Part shown: positions 51,367 through 60,910 of the stretch, in pieces | How the letters are laid out: each line of letters begins with the position of its first letter | Position numbering within the stretch: position 1 is the stretch's first letter | Assembly: GCF_051433165.1 (NCBI RefSeq) | Contig: NZ_JBHMFS010000001.1 | Span: forward strand, 310,001 to 374,000 | Origin: Falsiroseomonas sp051433165 | GTDB lineage: Bacteria > Pseudomonadota > Alphaproteobacteria > Acetobacterales > Acetobacteraceae | Direction of reading: 5' to 3' | DNA length: 64,000 bases | Program-made: the position numbers and the translations under genes | Notes under the pieces: generated by a model | Told to the model about the DNA's origin: nothing | Seen by the model: only the letters and a program-made list of their open reading frames with translations | The model's database searches: none

Positions 51367-53225
51367 TGGACGGCACCATCCTGTCGCGTGGCCTGCTACG
51401 CGTTCTCACCTGTGGCTCCGTGGATGATGGGAAGTCCACGTTGATCGGGCGGCTGCTCTATGACAGCCAGATGATCATGGACGACACGCTGGCCGCCATC
51501 ACCCGCGACAGCCGCAAGCACGGCACCGTGGGCGACGAGGTGGACCTTGCGCTGCTCGTGGACGGGTTGGAGGCGGAGCGTCAGCAGGGCATCACCATCG
51601 ATGTGGCCTACCGTTTCTTCTCCACGCCGCGGCGCAGCTTCATCGTCGCCGACTGCCCAGGCCACGAACAATACACGCGCAACATGGCGACGGGAGCCTC
51701 CAACTCCGAACTGGCGATCATCCTGGTGGATGCGCGCAAGGGGCTGCTGACCCAGACGCGACGGCATTCCTACATCTGCTCGCTGCTCGGCATCCGGCAT
51801 GTGGTGCTGGCGGTGAACAAGGTGGACCTGGTCAATTTCGACCAGCAGGTGTTCGATCGAATCGTGGGCGAGTACGCCACTTTTGCGGCCGGCCTCGGCT
51901 TCCACACCATGGTGCCTATCCCGGTGTCCGGCCGCTTCGGCGACAGCGTCAGCAGCCGCTCCGGCAACACGCCCTGGTACCGCGGGCCCACCCTGCTGGA
52001 GCACCTTGAGAGCGTCCGCGTGGAGGAGGAACTGAGCCACATTCCCTTCCGCTTTCCCGTGCAATGGGTAAACCGGCCCAGCCAGGATTTTCGCGGCTTC
52101 TCGGGCACCGTGGCCAGCGGATCGGTTGCTGTGGGTGAAGCCGTTGTCGTCGCGGCATCGGGCGTGTGCAGCAAGGTAGCGCGCATTCTAGGCACGGCTG
52201 GCGACCAGGAACGCGCGACAGCCGGCGAGGCCATCACCCTTTGCCTCGCGGATGAGGTGGATGTGGCACGCGGCGATGTGCTGGCGCCAATCGCTGACCG
52301 TCCCGCGGTGGCCGACCAGTTCGCCGCACACATTCTTTGGATGGATGAGGAGCCGATGCTCCCGGGGCGCCAGTACATGCTCCGCATCGGCAATGTCTGG
52401 ACGTCCGCCTCCATCACGCTGATCAAGCACAGGGTGGATATGGCAACCCTCGATCACCAGTCGGCGACGCGGCTTTCGCTGAACGAGATAGGCCTGTGTA
52501 ACCTCAGCACCGCACAGCGCGTGCCCATGGACCCCTACGCGCAGAATCGGTTGACGGGCGCCTTCATCCTGGTGAACCGGTTCACGAACCGCACCGCGGG
52601 CTGCGGGATGATCAACTTCCCGCTGCGTCGGTCGACCAACATCCACCACGAGCACTTCCTGGTCGACAAGGCGGCGCGCAGCGCCGCGCTGGGCCAGAAG
52701 CCCCTGGTGCTGTGGTTCACCGGCCTTTCCGGTTCGGGCAAGTCCACCGTGGCAAAGCTGGTGGAGCAGGCGCTGCACCAGAAGGGCAGGCACACCTATT
52801 CGCTGGACGGGGATAATCTTCGCCACGGGCTGAACCGGGACCTTGGCTTCACAGACCAGGACCGGGTGGAAAATATCCGTCGCGTCGGAGAAGTGGCGAA
52901 GCTGATGGTCGATGCAGGGCTGATCGTGCTCGCCTCCTTCATCTCCCCCTTCCGCGCCGAGCGGCAGATGGTGCGCGAAATGCTGGGTGCGGGCGAGTTC
53001 CTGGAGGTGTTCGTGGACACGCCCATAGAGATATGCATGGAGCGTGACGTGAAGGGGCTCTACGCGAAGGCGCGCCGCGGCGAGATTGCAAACTTCACCG
53101 GGGTGACCAGCCCCTATGAGCCGCCCGAGGACGCCGACATCGTGCTGGACGGCAGCGGTCCATCCACCGAGACGCTGGCACAGCAGGTACTTGAGCTGAT
53201 CGAGCGACGTATGGCCCGTAGCTGA
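51366..53225 (+). CDS. cysNC: Bifunctional sulfate adenylyltransferase subunit 1 / adenylylsulfate kinase
   Basis: A 619-residue fusion. Residues 1-440 are the CysN GTPase: LTCGSVDDGKSTLIGRLLYD (G1), DCPGHEQYTRNMATGAS (G3), AVNKVDLVNF (G4), then the beta-barrel domains. Residues about 445-619 are APS kinase CysC: P-loop TGLSGSGKSTVAKL, DGDNLRHGLNRDLGF, FISPFRAER and YAKARRGEIANFTGVTSPYE. The product PAPS is the sulfate donor for sulfotransferases. No sulfite- or PAPS-reductase genes are present, so the pair seems dedicated to sulfation, not assimilation. ATG 51366 is used; a TTG three bases earlier is possible. Confidence 0.97.
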   Translation: MDGTILSRGLLRVLTCGSVDDGKSTLIGRLLYDSQMIMDDTLAAITRDSRKHGTVGDEVDLALLVDGLEAERQQGITIDVAYRFFSTPRRSFIVADCPGHEQYTRNMATGASNSELAIILVDARKGLLTQTRRHSYICSLLGIRHVVLAVNKVDLVNFDQQVFDRIVGEYATFAAGLGFHTMVPIPVSGRFGDSVSSRSGNTPWYRGPTLLEHLESVRVEEELSHIPFRFPVQWVNRPSQDFRGFSGTVASGSVAVGEAVVVAASGVCSKVARILGTAGDQERATAGEAITLCLADEVDVARGDVLAPIADRPAVADQFAAHILWMDEEPMLPGRQYMLRIGNVWTSASITLIKHRVDMATLDHQSATRLSLNEIGLCNLSTAQRVPMDPYAQNRLTGAFILVNRFTNRTAGCGMINFPLRRSTNIHHEHFLVDKAARSAALGQKPLVLWFTGLSGSGKSTVAKLVEQALHQKGRHTYSLDGDNLRHGLNRDLGFTDQDRVENIRRVGEVAKLMVDAGLIVLASFISPFRAERQMVREMLGAGEFLEVFVDTPIEICMERDVKGLYAKARRGEIANFTGVTSPYEPPEDADIVLDGSGPSTETLAQQVLELIERRMARS

Positions 53226-53546
53226 TGGGCGGATCCCGCCGCCGTGGGAGATGGCGACGAAATGCCTTCTTGCCGCCATCTCCACGGAGCGGTTGCTGAT
53301 CGACGGTGCAGTAGTGGCGCACTGCCCGGCGCGTGGCCCGCTTCGGGCGTCGTGACCAACGACCGGCCTGAACCCCAGGACGTTTGCGCAGCCCATTGGA
53401 CGCTGCAGCGTCCGTCTTACGTGCGACCAAATATGTAAATCAGCTTCAGCGCCGAAGATCCTAGACAACCGTCGTCGACCGCTGGACTCACCTGCCATAG
53501 AAAACATATGCTTCATTCGCCAGTAATGGGCGAATCTGGAGAGACA
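53226..53546. other. Intergenic region between cysNC and FkbM gene
   Basis: About 320 bp with no recognisable gene. The segment after 53410 becomes AT-richer and may carry the promoter of the methyltransferase gene. Confidence 0.35.
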
Positions 53547-54422
53547 ATGCCGCACATCTGGAAAACAGCTGGCCTGGCCATGGCGAAGGGTCTTGCTGCG
53601 TGCCTCAGGCGCTTAACGCCGGACGAGATCGAGGGTCTTGGCCATCAGTTCCGTGTTGCTGTCCCAGACGTCGCCCGCCGACATGCAACCGAGATTTTCG
53701 CGCGTGAGCTGATAAATCCTTCCCGAGGCTGTATCTATGACACAAAGAATAACGGCGAAGAACTTTTGATGCAGCGAACGGCGGACCTTGGCTTTACGAC
53801 GCTCTTCGATGTAGGGGCTAACGAAGGGCACTGGGCAACCGAAGCGCTGGAGAATTACCCTCGGGCCCGCATTCATTGCTTCGAGATTGTTCCAAGCACC
53901 TTCAAGGTGTTGCAGGAAAGGTTTGCTGCCGAACCACGCGTCGTTGCAAACGCCTTTGGTCTTGGCGATCAAGAAGGATTCATCAAGGTACACGTCAGCA
54001 GTAATTCAAAGATTTCCAGTATGCACAAGTTCAACGGGAGCGGCGCAACCGTGGCCCAGGACTGCAAGATCGACACGGGCGCTGCCTATTGCCAAAGACA
54101 AGACATTTCAAAGATCGATTTCCTGAAGATCGACACGGAAGGCGGTGAATCGAGGGTCCTGCAGGGATTTCGCCCGCTGCTGGATGCGGGGTCCGTCCGC
54201 CTCATCCAGTTCGAGTACAACAGGGGGGCGATCGAAAGCCGCTTTTTGCTCAACGACTTCTACAAGTTCTTCAGCGAAGTCGGATATGCCGTGGGGCGGC
54301 TGACCGGCCGTGGGGTGGAGTTTCGAGACTACCACTACTCCCAGGAAGACTTTGCAGGGCCCAATTATGTCGCCTGCCCCGCCGCTGACCGCGCGTTGAT
54401 CGAGGCCATATCGCTTCGCTAG
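53547..54422 (+). CDS. FkbM family methyltransferase
   Basis: A 291-residue SAM-dependent methyltransferase. The SAM-binding motif is FTTLFDVGANEGHWATEAL, followed by RIHCFEIVPSTFKVLQERF, a long middle with HVSSNSKISSMHKF, and the FkbM hallmark ISKIDFLKIDTEGGESRVLQG. Such enzymes O-methylate sugars in glycan loci. ATG 53547 is chosen because GGAG lies at 53538-53541; the frame is open to an ATG at 53508. Base composition is lower in GC than the metabolic genes. It is separated from the next gene by a transposase remnant. Confidence 0.87.
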   Translation: MPHIWKTAGLAMAKGLAACLRRLTPDEIEGLGHQFRVAVPDVARRHATEIFARELINPSRGCIYDTKNNGEELLMQRTADLGFTTLFDVGANEGHWATEALENYPRARIHCFEIVPSTFKVLQERFAAEPRVVANAFGLGDQEGFIKVHVSSNSKISSMHKFNGSGATVAQDCKIDTGAAYCQRQDISKIDFLKIDTEGGESRVLQGFRPLLDAGSVRLIQFEYNRGAIESRFLLNDFYKFFSEVGYAVGRLTGRGVEFRDYHYSQEDFAGPNYVACPAADRALIEAISLR

Positions 54423-54549
54423 TGTCAGGCCTCATCGCCACACCAGAAGTTGACGGAAGCGGTGGCTATGCGGCGGTCCGAGAGTGCGGCGTCGTGCGGG
54501 ATGAGCAGTAGGCGACTGGCCGTTTACAGGTTCAGGGCACTGCGCTGAC

Positions 54550-54866
54550 CGGCTGATGCCCTTTTCCTGCAGGGCGGCGCCGCGATGCTCACTAACTTGG
54601 CCCGTTAGTCAGTAGCATCGGGACAAGGTGGCGTCGGCCGTTGCAGACGGCGTGGAGCCTGGTATTCGGGCCGGCCCTGGTATCATCGGCCGTCCGGGCG
54701 GTCCTGGTACGGCGCGTGGCCGCAGGCGCATCGCGTCGCTGCGATCCATGGCGGATGACGTAGATGATGCCGCTGATCACGCGGCGATCATCCACCCGCG
54801 GCACGCCGCCCGAGCGTGGGAACTGGGCCGGCAGGCTGCGCATTTGGGTGAGCGTCAGCAGCAAGG
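54550..54866 (-). pseudogene. Remnant of IS5-family transposase
   Basis: On the minus strand TLTQMRSLPAQFPRSGGVPR and VDDRRVISGIIYVIRHGSQ match the N-terminal part of IS5-family transposases. After an internal deletion, GPNTRLHAVCNGRRHLVPMLLT matches a downstream segment, and GQVSEHRGAALQEKGIS follows in a shifted frame. The DDE catalytic region is not intact and no clear terminal inverted repeats were found. The remaining bases from 54423 to 54946 outside this hold nothing recognisable. Confidence 0.75.
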
Positions 54867-54946
54867 GCGCGGGTGTTGGCTGAACCTGCGCCCCATCCGA
54901 ATTCACAAGCCGCCGCGCCGGAGCGAGCGTATGATCGGCTCTGCGC

Positions 54947-55870
54947 TTAACTCGACTGCGCGCCACGCATTAGCGTCTTAATCTCCTTCTGACCGTGTCC
55001 GGCAAAGACGCCATTGGCGAACCGGTAAGTGCCGATGAAATGAAAGCATTTCGTATCGGGGTGCGGCGGGGTGCCAATGTAGCTCGCATAAGCAGGATAG
55101 GGCAGCACGATCGCACCAGGTGAGTTTGCGACCGCAAAGTTGGAGGCGCACTGCTCCGTACCCCATTCCCTCCAACGCTTCTCGCCGACGAGCCTTTCCA
55201 TTTCGCCATGGAAGCGCTCCAGCTCCGCTCGCGGGAAGCCGCCCCGAGCGAAACCCGCAAGGCCGGAGGAGCCGCGTACGTAGCGCAGATTCTCATGTCC
55301 CGGATATTGGTCGAACAGCCGTTCCGACACCTGACCAATATAATTGCCCTTGATCTGGCGGGCGAGATCTGCAGCCTCCTGCATTGAATGTAAAACATGC
55401 TCGTCAGCCATCGTGAATGAACGATTAGCTTCAAGGCAGTCCAAGACCTCACGAACATCCTCGGCAACTGACAGAACATCAGCATCGATCTGAACGATAT
55501 ATCGATCCTCGGCCAGATCCAGGATATGCAGGATTCTCTCCCATGTACCACCACGCTGGCAGGGGCCGGTGTCGATATCTTCCAAGACCTTGAATTCGAT
55601 GCCCTGGATATGGCGGCGCATCATCTCAAGTGGTTCATTAGGCGTGTCGCGGTCGATGATGGCGATCACCCGCCCACTACCGATGCGGCGATAAAAGGCT
55701 TTCATGCTAAGCAAATACATCGGCACGTGGTTGGGGGAGACCATGCTGACGAAGGTCCAGGGCGCGTCTCGCAGCACGAGCGGCGGCGTCTCAAGGATAC
55801 CGCTGATCGCACGGTTGAAGCGCCAGTAAAGAAGCTTACGGCGATAGTTATAGAACATGCTCTTCTCCAA
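54947..55870 (-). CDS. Probable GT-A-fold glycosyltransferase
   Basis: A 307-residue protein. The N-terminus reads PWTFVSMVSPNHVPMYLLSM, then VIAIIDRDTP, and the central DRYIVQIDADVLSVAED contains a DxD-like metal motif preceded by a hydrophobic strand, as in GT-A nucleotide-sugar transferases. SSGLAGFARGGFPRAELERFH and a late FHFIGTYRF His could complete the active site. No named family could be assigned. Composition is AT-richer than most of the window. It is the last gene of a minus-strand run with the flippase and AsnB-type genes. Confidence 0.65.
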   Translation of the reverse strand: MEKSMFYNYRRKLLYWRFNRAISGILETPPLVLRDAPWTFVSMVSPNHVPMYLLSMKAFYRRIGSGRVIAIIDRDTPNEPLEMMRRHIQGIEFKVLEDIDTGPCQRGGTWERILHILDLAEDRYIVQIDADVLSVAEDVREVLDCLEANRSFTMADEHVLHSMQEAADLARQIKGNYIGQVSERLFDQYPGHENLRYVRGSSGLAGFARGGFPRAELERFHGEMERLVGEKRWREWGTEQCASNFAVANSPGAIVLPYPAYASYIGTPPHPDTKCFHFIGTYRFANGVFAGHGQKEIKTLMRGAQSS

Positions 55871-55898
55871 GATACGAAGTAGAATTCGCTGGTCCGCG

Positions 55899-57470
55899 TC
55901 AGCGGCTTGCTGCGAAGGGCCTCGGGCGCAGCCGCGCCAGCATCCGCCCCGCCAGGCTCAGGAGGCGCCGTTCCGGTCCTGCGGGCCGCCCGCAAAGCTG
56001 CCAGAGGAGCAGTTGCGTGACGACATGGACGACCGCCCCGGCCGGTGCCAGGATGGACAGATCGCGCAAGGCCTGCAGCATGTCGCCGGCGCCCGGGGGC
56101 AGAAGGCCGCGCAGCGCCAGCACCGCCGCCGCCATGGCCGCGGCGGCCAGTATGCCGCGCCAGATCTGTGCGAGCGCATCACCCAGGCCATGGCCCAGCA
56201 GGCGTCCCACCTGATGATGCCAGATCGCAGCGTTCAGCACGCCCGTCGCCAGCATTGCCACCAGCGCGCCTTCCGCTCCGGCCCACATGGCGCCCAGCAC
56301 CACGGCCGGCACGCGCACCAGGACAATGATCGAGTAGGTGGCGACGAAGCGGCGCAGCTGGTCCAGCACGGTGAACATGTTGAAGTTGAAATGCGCCATG
56401 GCGTCGACCAACGCATAGAGGGCACAGAGCGTCATCAGCGGCGCGACACCCTCCCAGCGCGGCCCAAGCGCGATCCGCTCGATTTCCGGCGCCACGAGCG
56501 CGATACCGACCGACAAGGGCAGCAGCACGGTGAAGAGGAAGCCGAAGCCGTTGAGGAACTCGCGGCCCAGCAGCGCCTTGTCGTGCATGCTGCGCGCGTA
56601 GCCGGCATAGATCGGCCCGCGCACCGGCACCGCGATCTCGGTCACCGGCGTGGCCGCGACCTGGTAGGCGATGTTGTACATGCCGACCGACTGCATCCCG
56701 AGCAGCCGCCCCAGCACCAGGTTTGGTGCCTGACCATCAGCGACGGCGCAGGCATTCATCAGCAGCGACCACTTGGAGAAGGACAGCAACTCGCGCCAAT
56801 GCCGCAGCGAAAAGCGGGGCCGGTGTGGCGCCAGCCAGTAGCCGTAGGGAATGGCGATCAATTTCGCCAGGGTATGGCCCAGCACCAACGCCCAGTAGCT
56901 GCGCCAGAAATAGGCGAGCACGATGGTGATGGTGAAGGCCGCGATCTTGACTATGACCTGCTGGCGGAACAGCAGATCGAACCGCATCTCCCGCTGCAGC
57001 CGCGCCAGGCCGATGCTGGCCAGCCCGTCCAACGCGACGTTCAGGGCAATCAGCATCAGCACCGGGGTCAGCCGTGGCTCGCGCATCAGCCCCGCCTGCC
57101 ACTCCGCCGTCAGTACAACGAGGCCGCCGAGCAGCAGGCAGCGCAGCAGGTTCATTGTCCAGGCGGTATCGTAGAAGCTGCGGTCGACGCTGGCGCGACG
57201 CACCACCACGAGGGCGAAATTCGTCGTGCTGATCAGGTCGACAACCGCGAAGATGGCGGCGGCCAAGGCGACGATGCCGAAATCCTCGGGCACCAGAAGC
57301 CGGGCCAGGATCAGTGTGCTGATCACGCTGATGGAGCGCACGGCCAGGCGGCCAACGATCATGAAGGCGGCGCCGGTCACGACAAGGCGGCGGGTATTGG
57401 TCGCGGTCGTCGGGTCTTCGGCCGGCGGAACCGGCTTCACCGTTGCGGGTACTGGAGCTGAAGGCTGCAT
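55899..57470 (-). CDS. Wzx-like oligosaccharide flippase (MOP superfamily)
   Basis: A 523-residue polytopic membrane protein with about 12-14 hydrophobic segments. The N-terminal part has VVTGAAFMIVGRLAVRSISV and ILARLLVPEDFGIVALAAAIFA, which are the usual opening of lipopolysaccharide/teichoic-acid flippases; later helices include LVLGRLLGMQSVGMYNIAYQ, also conserved. It would move the lipid-linked repeat unit across the inner membrane before polymerisation. Its start overlaps the stop of the AsnB-type gene (TGATG), so the two are translationally coupled. Confidence 0.9.
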   Translation of the reverse strand: MQPSAPVPATVKPVPPAEDPTTATNTRRLVVTGAAFMIVGRLAVRSISVISTLILARLLVPEDFGIVALAAAIFAVVDLISTTNFALVVVRRASVDRSFYDTAWTMNLLRCLLLGGLVVLTAEWQAGLMREPRLTPVLMLIALNVALDGLASIGLARLQREMRFDLLFRQQVIVKIAAFTITIVLAYFWRSYWALVLGHTLAKLIAIPYGYWLAPHRPRFSLRHWRELLSFSKWSLLMNACAVADGQAPNLVLGRLLGMQSVGMYNIAYQVAATPVTEIAVPVRGPIYAGYARSMHDKALLGREFLNGFGFLFTVLLPLSVGIALVAPEIERIALGPRWEGVAPLMTLCALYALVDAMAHFNFNMFTVLDQLRRFVATYSIIVLVRVPAVVLGAMWAGAEGALVAMLATGVLNAAIWHHQVGRLLGHGLGDALAQIWRGILAAAAMAAAVLALRGLLPPGAGDMLQALRDLSILAPAGAVVHVVTQLLLWQLCGRPAGPERRLLSLAGRMLARLRPRPFAASR

Positions 57471-59401
57471 CAGGCCCCCGCGAGGTCGGGCAGCGCCCGC
57501 GCCGTGCCGGCATCCTGCGCTGCCAGGAAGCCCTCAAAGACCAGCAACTGCCACAGCGCCTGGGAGTGGTCCGAACCGCCGGACGCATGTTCCTCCACCA
57601 GCCGTGAGACGGCGGACGGGTCGAAGATGCCGCTGTCGAGCATGGCGCCGCCGAGCAGGCGCCGGCGCAGCTCCGGCGCACCCTTGCGGAACTGGCCGCC
57701 GATGGCCTGCGCAAAACCCCGCTTGCGGCCCCAAAGCAGCTCCTGCGGCAGGTGCGGTGCCATGGCTTGCCGCAGAACATGCTTGCCGACGCCGCCGCGC
57801 AGCTTCAGCGAAGCCGGCAGCGACAGCCCCCATTCGACCAGCTCATGGTCCAGGATCGGCGGCCGCAGTTCCAGCGACGACGCCATGCTGGTGCGGTCGG
57901 TCTTCACCAGGATGTCGCCCGGCAGGTAGGTGTGCAGATCCGCGTATTGCGCCGCCAAAAGGGGATCGCGCGGGTCGCATTCATCCATCAGCGCGCCGAT
58001 ACGTGCCATCGGGTCATGCCCATCGAGCGCCGCGCGCCAGCCCGGCGAAAACAGGCCGCGCCGCCGCTCATCGGCGACCTTGCAGACGGTGCGGTAGTAG
58101 CCGACGGCGCTATCGAGCGAGATCTCCGTCAAGGTGTTCTTCGCCCGCAGCCAGCGTGGGGCGCGATCGAGCTTCGGATAGGCGCGGGCGAGCGTTCCGA
58201 GGACCCTCCGGCGCACCGGGGCTGGCAGGCAGGCGCGCGCCGTCTCGGCCAGCATGTGCCAGCGATAGCGCCGGTAGCCGGCCAAAACTTCATCTCCGCC
58301 ATCGCCGGACAGGGCCACCGTCACATCCTGTCGCGCCAGCCGGCAGACGGCGAGGGTGGGCACCGCGGAGTGGTCGCCGAAGGGTTCGCCGAACAGCACC
58401 GCCACCTCTCGCGCGGCAGACAGGTAGTCGGCCTCGCTGGTCTCGGCGCGGTGGCGGGTGCCGTGGCGCTCGGCAACCGCGGCAGCAGCGGGCCGCTCGT
58501 CATTTGGGCCGGTAAAGCCGATGGTGAAGGTAGACAGCGGGCCTCCCTTGCCCTCCCGCGCCGCGGCTGCGGCGAAGGCGACGATCGAGGCGGAATCCAC
58601 CCCGCCGGACAGGAAGGCGCCGAGCGGCACATCGGCCATCATCTGCGCACGGACGGCCGTCTCTAGACGCGCGGCCAGTTCCACCGCCGCTTCCGCGGGC
58701 GCGGCGACGGAGGCGGTCGGCGGCTGCCAGTACCGGCGCGGGACCGGCGGGGTCGTTTCGCCGCGCCGCTGGAAGAGGAAATGTCCGGCGGGCAGGCGGC
58801 GAATACCGGCATAAATGGTCGCCGGGTCCGGCACGTAGCCAAAAGCCAGGTAATCCTCGACAGCCGCGGGATCGAGACGCGCCGAGACACCTGGTGCTGC
58901 CAGCAACGCCGCCAGTTCGGATCCGAACGCCAAACCGCCATCGGGAAGCGTCGCGTAATGCATGGGCTTTTCGCCAAGCCGGTCACGCGCCAGCAGCAGT
59001 TCCCCGCGCTCCCGATCCCACAAAGCGAAGGCGAACATGCCCTTGAGGCGATCCAGCACGCCCAGGCCCCATTCCCGCCAGCCATGCAGGATGGCCTCGG
59101 TGTCGGAACGGCTGTGGAAAACGTGGCCCGCGGCGCGCAACTGCTGGCGCAGCGCCTCATGGTTATAGATTTCCCCGTTGAAGACGATGGTCACGGCACC
59201 ACCGGCGATTGACATCGGCTGGGCGCCACCGGCCAAATCGACGATGGACAGGCGACGATGGCCGAGCCCCAGATGCGGCTCGCTATGCACGCCTTCGCCG
59301 TCAGGCCCGCGATGCTGCACGGCGTCCGTCATGCGCCGCAGAAGGGCCAGGCTGGGCACCGTGGGATCCACGGCATGGAACAGGCCGATTACGCCACACA
59401 T
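57470..59401 (-). CDS. asnB: Asparagine synthase (glutamine-hydrolysing) family amidotransferase
   Basis: A 643-residue two-domain enzyme. Cys2 in MCGVIGLFH is the glutaminase nucleophile of the Ntn domain (residues 1-210, with QHRGPDGEG, GHRRLSIVDL and FNGEIYN). Residues about 230-640 form the synthase domain with the PP-loop LSGGVDSASIVAFA and ALSGDGGDEVLAGYRRYR. AsnB homologues in exopolysaccharide and exosortase loci amidate sugars or peptides rather than make free asparagine. The ATG has AGGAG eight bases upstream. It is coupled to the flippase gene by an overlapping TGATG. Confidence 0.93.
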   Translation of the reverse strand: MCGVIGLFHAVDPTVPSLALLRRMTDAVQHRGPDGEGVHSEPHLGLGHRRLSIVDLAGGAQPMSIAGGAVTIVFNGEIYNHEALRQQLRAAGHVFHSRSDTEAILHGWREWGLGVLDRLKGMFAFALWDRERGELLLARDRLGEKPMHYATLPDGGLAFGSELAALLAAPGVSARLDPAAVEDYLAFGYVPDPATIYAGIRRLPAGHFLFQRRGETTPPVPRRYWQPPTASVAAPAEAAVELAARLETAVRAQMMADVPLGAFLSGGVDSASIVAFAAAAAREGKGGPLSTFTIGFTGPNDERPAAAAVAERHGTRHRAETSEADYLSAAREVAVLFGEPFGDHSAVPTLAVCRLARQDVTVALSGDGGDEVLAGYRRYRWHMLAETARACLPAPVRRRVLGTLARAYPKLDRAPRWLRAKNTLTEISLDSAVGYYRTVCKVADERRRGLFSPGWRAALDGHDPMARIGALMDECDPRDPLLAAQYADLHTYLPGDILVKTDRTSMASSLELRPPILDHELVEWGLSLPASLKLRGGVGKHVLRQAMAPHLPQELLWGRKRGFAQAIGGQFRKGAPELRRRLLGGAMLDSGIFDPSAVSRLVEEHASGGSDHSQALWQLLVFEGFLAAQDAGTARALPDLAGA

Positions 59402-59764
59402 TCTGAAAGCTCCTGGTGCAGCGATTCAAGGCGACGTGAAATCATGGCGCCGAACCATTCTGAAATGCCACGAGCAGGCGCTGGCGGCCATGTAAACATC
59501 CTGCTTTTCGCGTGCGCTGCATGCGTTCGCGCGAAAAATTGAGTAAGAACTTTACGATCACCGGTCCGCGAGGGCGAAAAAGGGCTGCCGCCGATCCATG
59601 CTTGGAAATCGTCACGATATCACGGCAAGACGTTGGCTCCTGGGCGCGGGTTCTGATGATTAGGCGCCACGAACTGCGGCGACTGGCCCGGCCGGCCCCC
59701 ATGCTGTTGATCGGGACCCTCTCCGCGCTGCTCTGGGGCCTGCTCGGGCTGGCCGTGAGGGTCA
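59402..59764. other. Intergenic region between asnB and epimerase gene
   Basis: About 360 bp with both flanking genes on the minus strand. It should hold the asnB promoter; the AT-richer stretch 59500-59560 is the most likely place. The only possible gene is the small plus-strand frame at 59656-59775. Confidence 0.4.
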
Positions 59765-59775
59765 TCACGAGCTGA
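59656..59775 (+). CDS. Possible small membrane protein
   Basis: A 39-codon frame: a basic N-terminus (MIRRHELRRLARPAP) followed by one hydrophobic segment MLLIGTLSALLWGLLGLAV. This is the shape of a single-pass small membrane protein. No ribosome site is convincing and its end overlaps the epimerase gene by 11 bp on the other strand, so it may be chance. Confidence 0.3.
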   Translation: MIRRHELRRLARPAPMLLIGTLSALLWGLLGLAVRVITS

Positions 59776-60763
59776 CAGCTTCCGGTATGTCTGACGCAGC
59801 CCCGATGGCCAGGCCCGGCCGGCCGGCACGCAGCCACCTGACCACGCTCTCCAGCCCGGTGCGGAGCGCCACCGGATCACCCACGCCCAGCAGTGCGCGC
59901 ATCTGGTCCGGCGAGCCCAGCGAATCGCGGATTTCGCCGCTGCGCGCCGGCAAATGCCGCAACACGGGCTCCACCCCGCAGACGCTGCCGATCAATTCGG
60001 CAAGTTGCCGCACTGTGGTCACGCGGCCCGTGCAGACATTCAGCACCGGGGCGGCCGTGCTTGCTTGCCGCATTCCCGCCAGTAAGGCGGTCACCACGTC
60101 GCTCACCACCACGAAGTCGCGTGTCTGGCCGCCATCGCCATAGATGCCGACCGGCTCGTTGCGTACCAGCCGCTCGCAGAAGATTGAGATGACCCCGGAA
60201 TAGGGCGAGCGCGGATCCTGTCGCGGGCCGAAGACGTTGAAGAAGCGTAGCCCGAGAGTCGGCACGCCATGCACCGCACCGGCCACCCGCGCGTGCTGCT
60301 CGCAGCCCAGCTTGTCGGCGCCATAGGCCGAAAGTGGCCGGGTCGGAGCGCCTTCGGCCAGCGGCAGGCGCGCCGGATCGCCATAGACTGCGGCTGAGGA
60401 CGCATAGACGACAGGCAAGGGATTCTTCGACCCGAGCGCAGCCGGCGCGGCACGGGCGGCCTCGAACACCGTGATCGTGCCGGTGAGGTTGACTCTGTGC
60501 GTGCCAAGCGGATCCTGCACGCCCCGCTCCACGGAGGCGATGGCCGCCAGATGGAAGCACCCATCCATCCCCCGCAGGGCGCGCGTCATCGCGCCCAGGT
60601 CCGCGACATCCCCGACCATCAGCTCGGCACCTGGCGCCAGGTTATCGCGATGACCGCTCGACAGATCGTCCAGCACACGAACCTGGTCGCCGCGCGCGAT
60701 CAGAGCTTCGCACAGATGTGAGCCGATGAAGCCGCAGCCACCAGTGACCAGGTATCGAGCCAT
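59765..60763 (-). CDS. NAD-dependent nucleotide-sugar epimerase/dehydratase
   Basis: A 332-residue extended short-chain dehydrogenase. The NAD loop is VTGGCGFIGSHLCEALIARG (residues 6-25). The active site has Ser in YASSAAVYGDP and the YxxxK pair Tyr147/Lys151 in AYGADK. FFNVFGPRQDPRSPYSGVIS and GQTRDFVVVSDVV mark the GalE/WbpP-type UDP-hexose 4-epimerase group. It probably supplies an epimerised sugar donor for the polysaccharide. GGAG lies eight bases before the ATG. It has intact catalytic residues, unlike the decayed epimerase at 25472-26478. Confidence 0.9.
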   Translation of the reverse strand: MARYLVTGGCGFIGSHLCEALIARGDQVRVLDDLSSGHRDNLAPGAELMVGDVADLGAMTRALRGMDGCFHLAAIASVERGVQDPLGTHRVNLTGTITVFEAARAAPAALGSKNPLPVVYASSAAVYGDPARLPLAEGAPTRPLSAYGADKLGCEQHARVAGAVHGVPTLGLRFFNVFGPRQDPRSPYSGVISIFCERLVRNEPVGIYGDGGQTRDFVVVSDVVTALLAGMRQASTAAPVLNVCTGRVTTVRQLAELIGSVCGVEPVLRHLPARSGEIRDSLGSPDQMRALLGVGDPVALRTGLESVVRWLRAGRPGLAIGAASDIPEAVSS

Positions 60764-60910
60764 CGAATCAACTCCGGGACGGCGCGCCGGCCAATCGCCG
60801 CGCGCCTTGGGGGTGGAGAGAAGAAACGCCGGGCAGCGTCGCCCAGCTGGGCGCTGTTGATGCCCGGCTGGGCGCAGCCGATGCGCCGCAGGATCGGATG
60901 CGCGGTTCCA

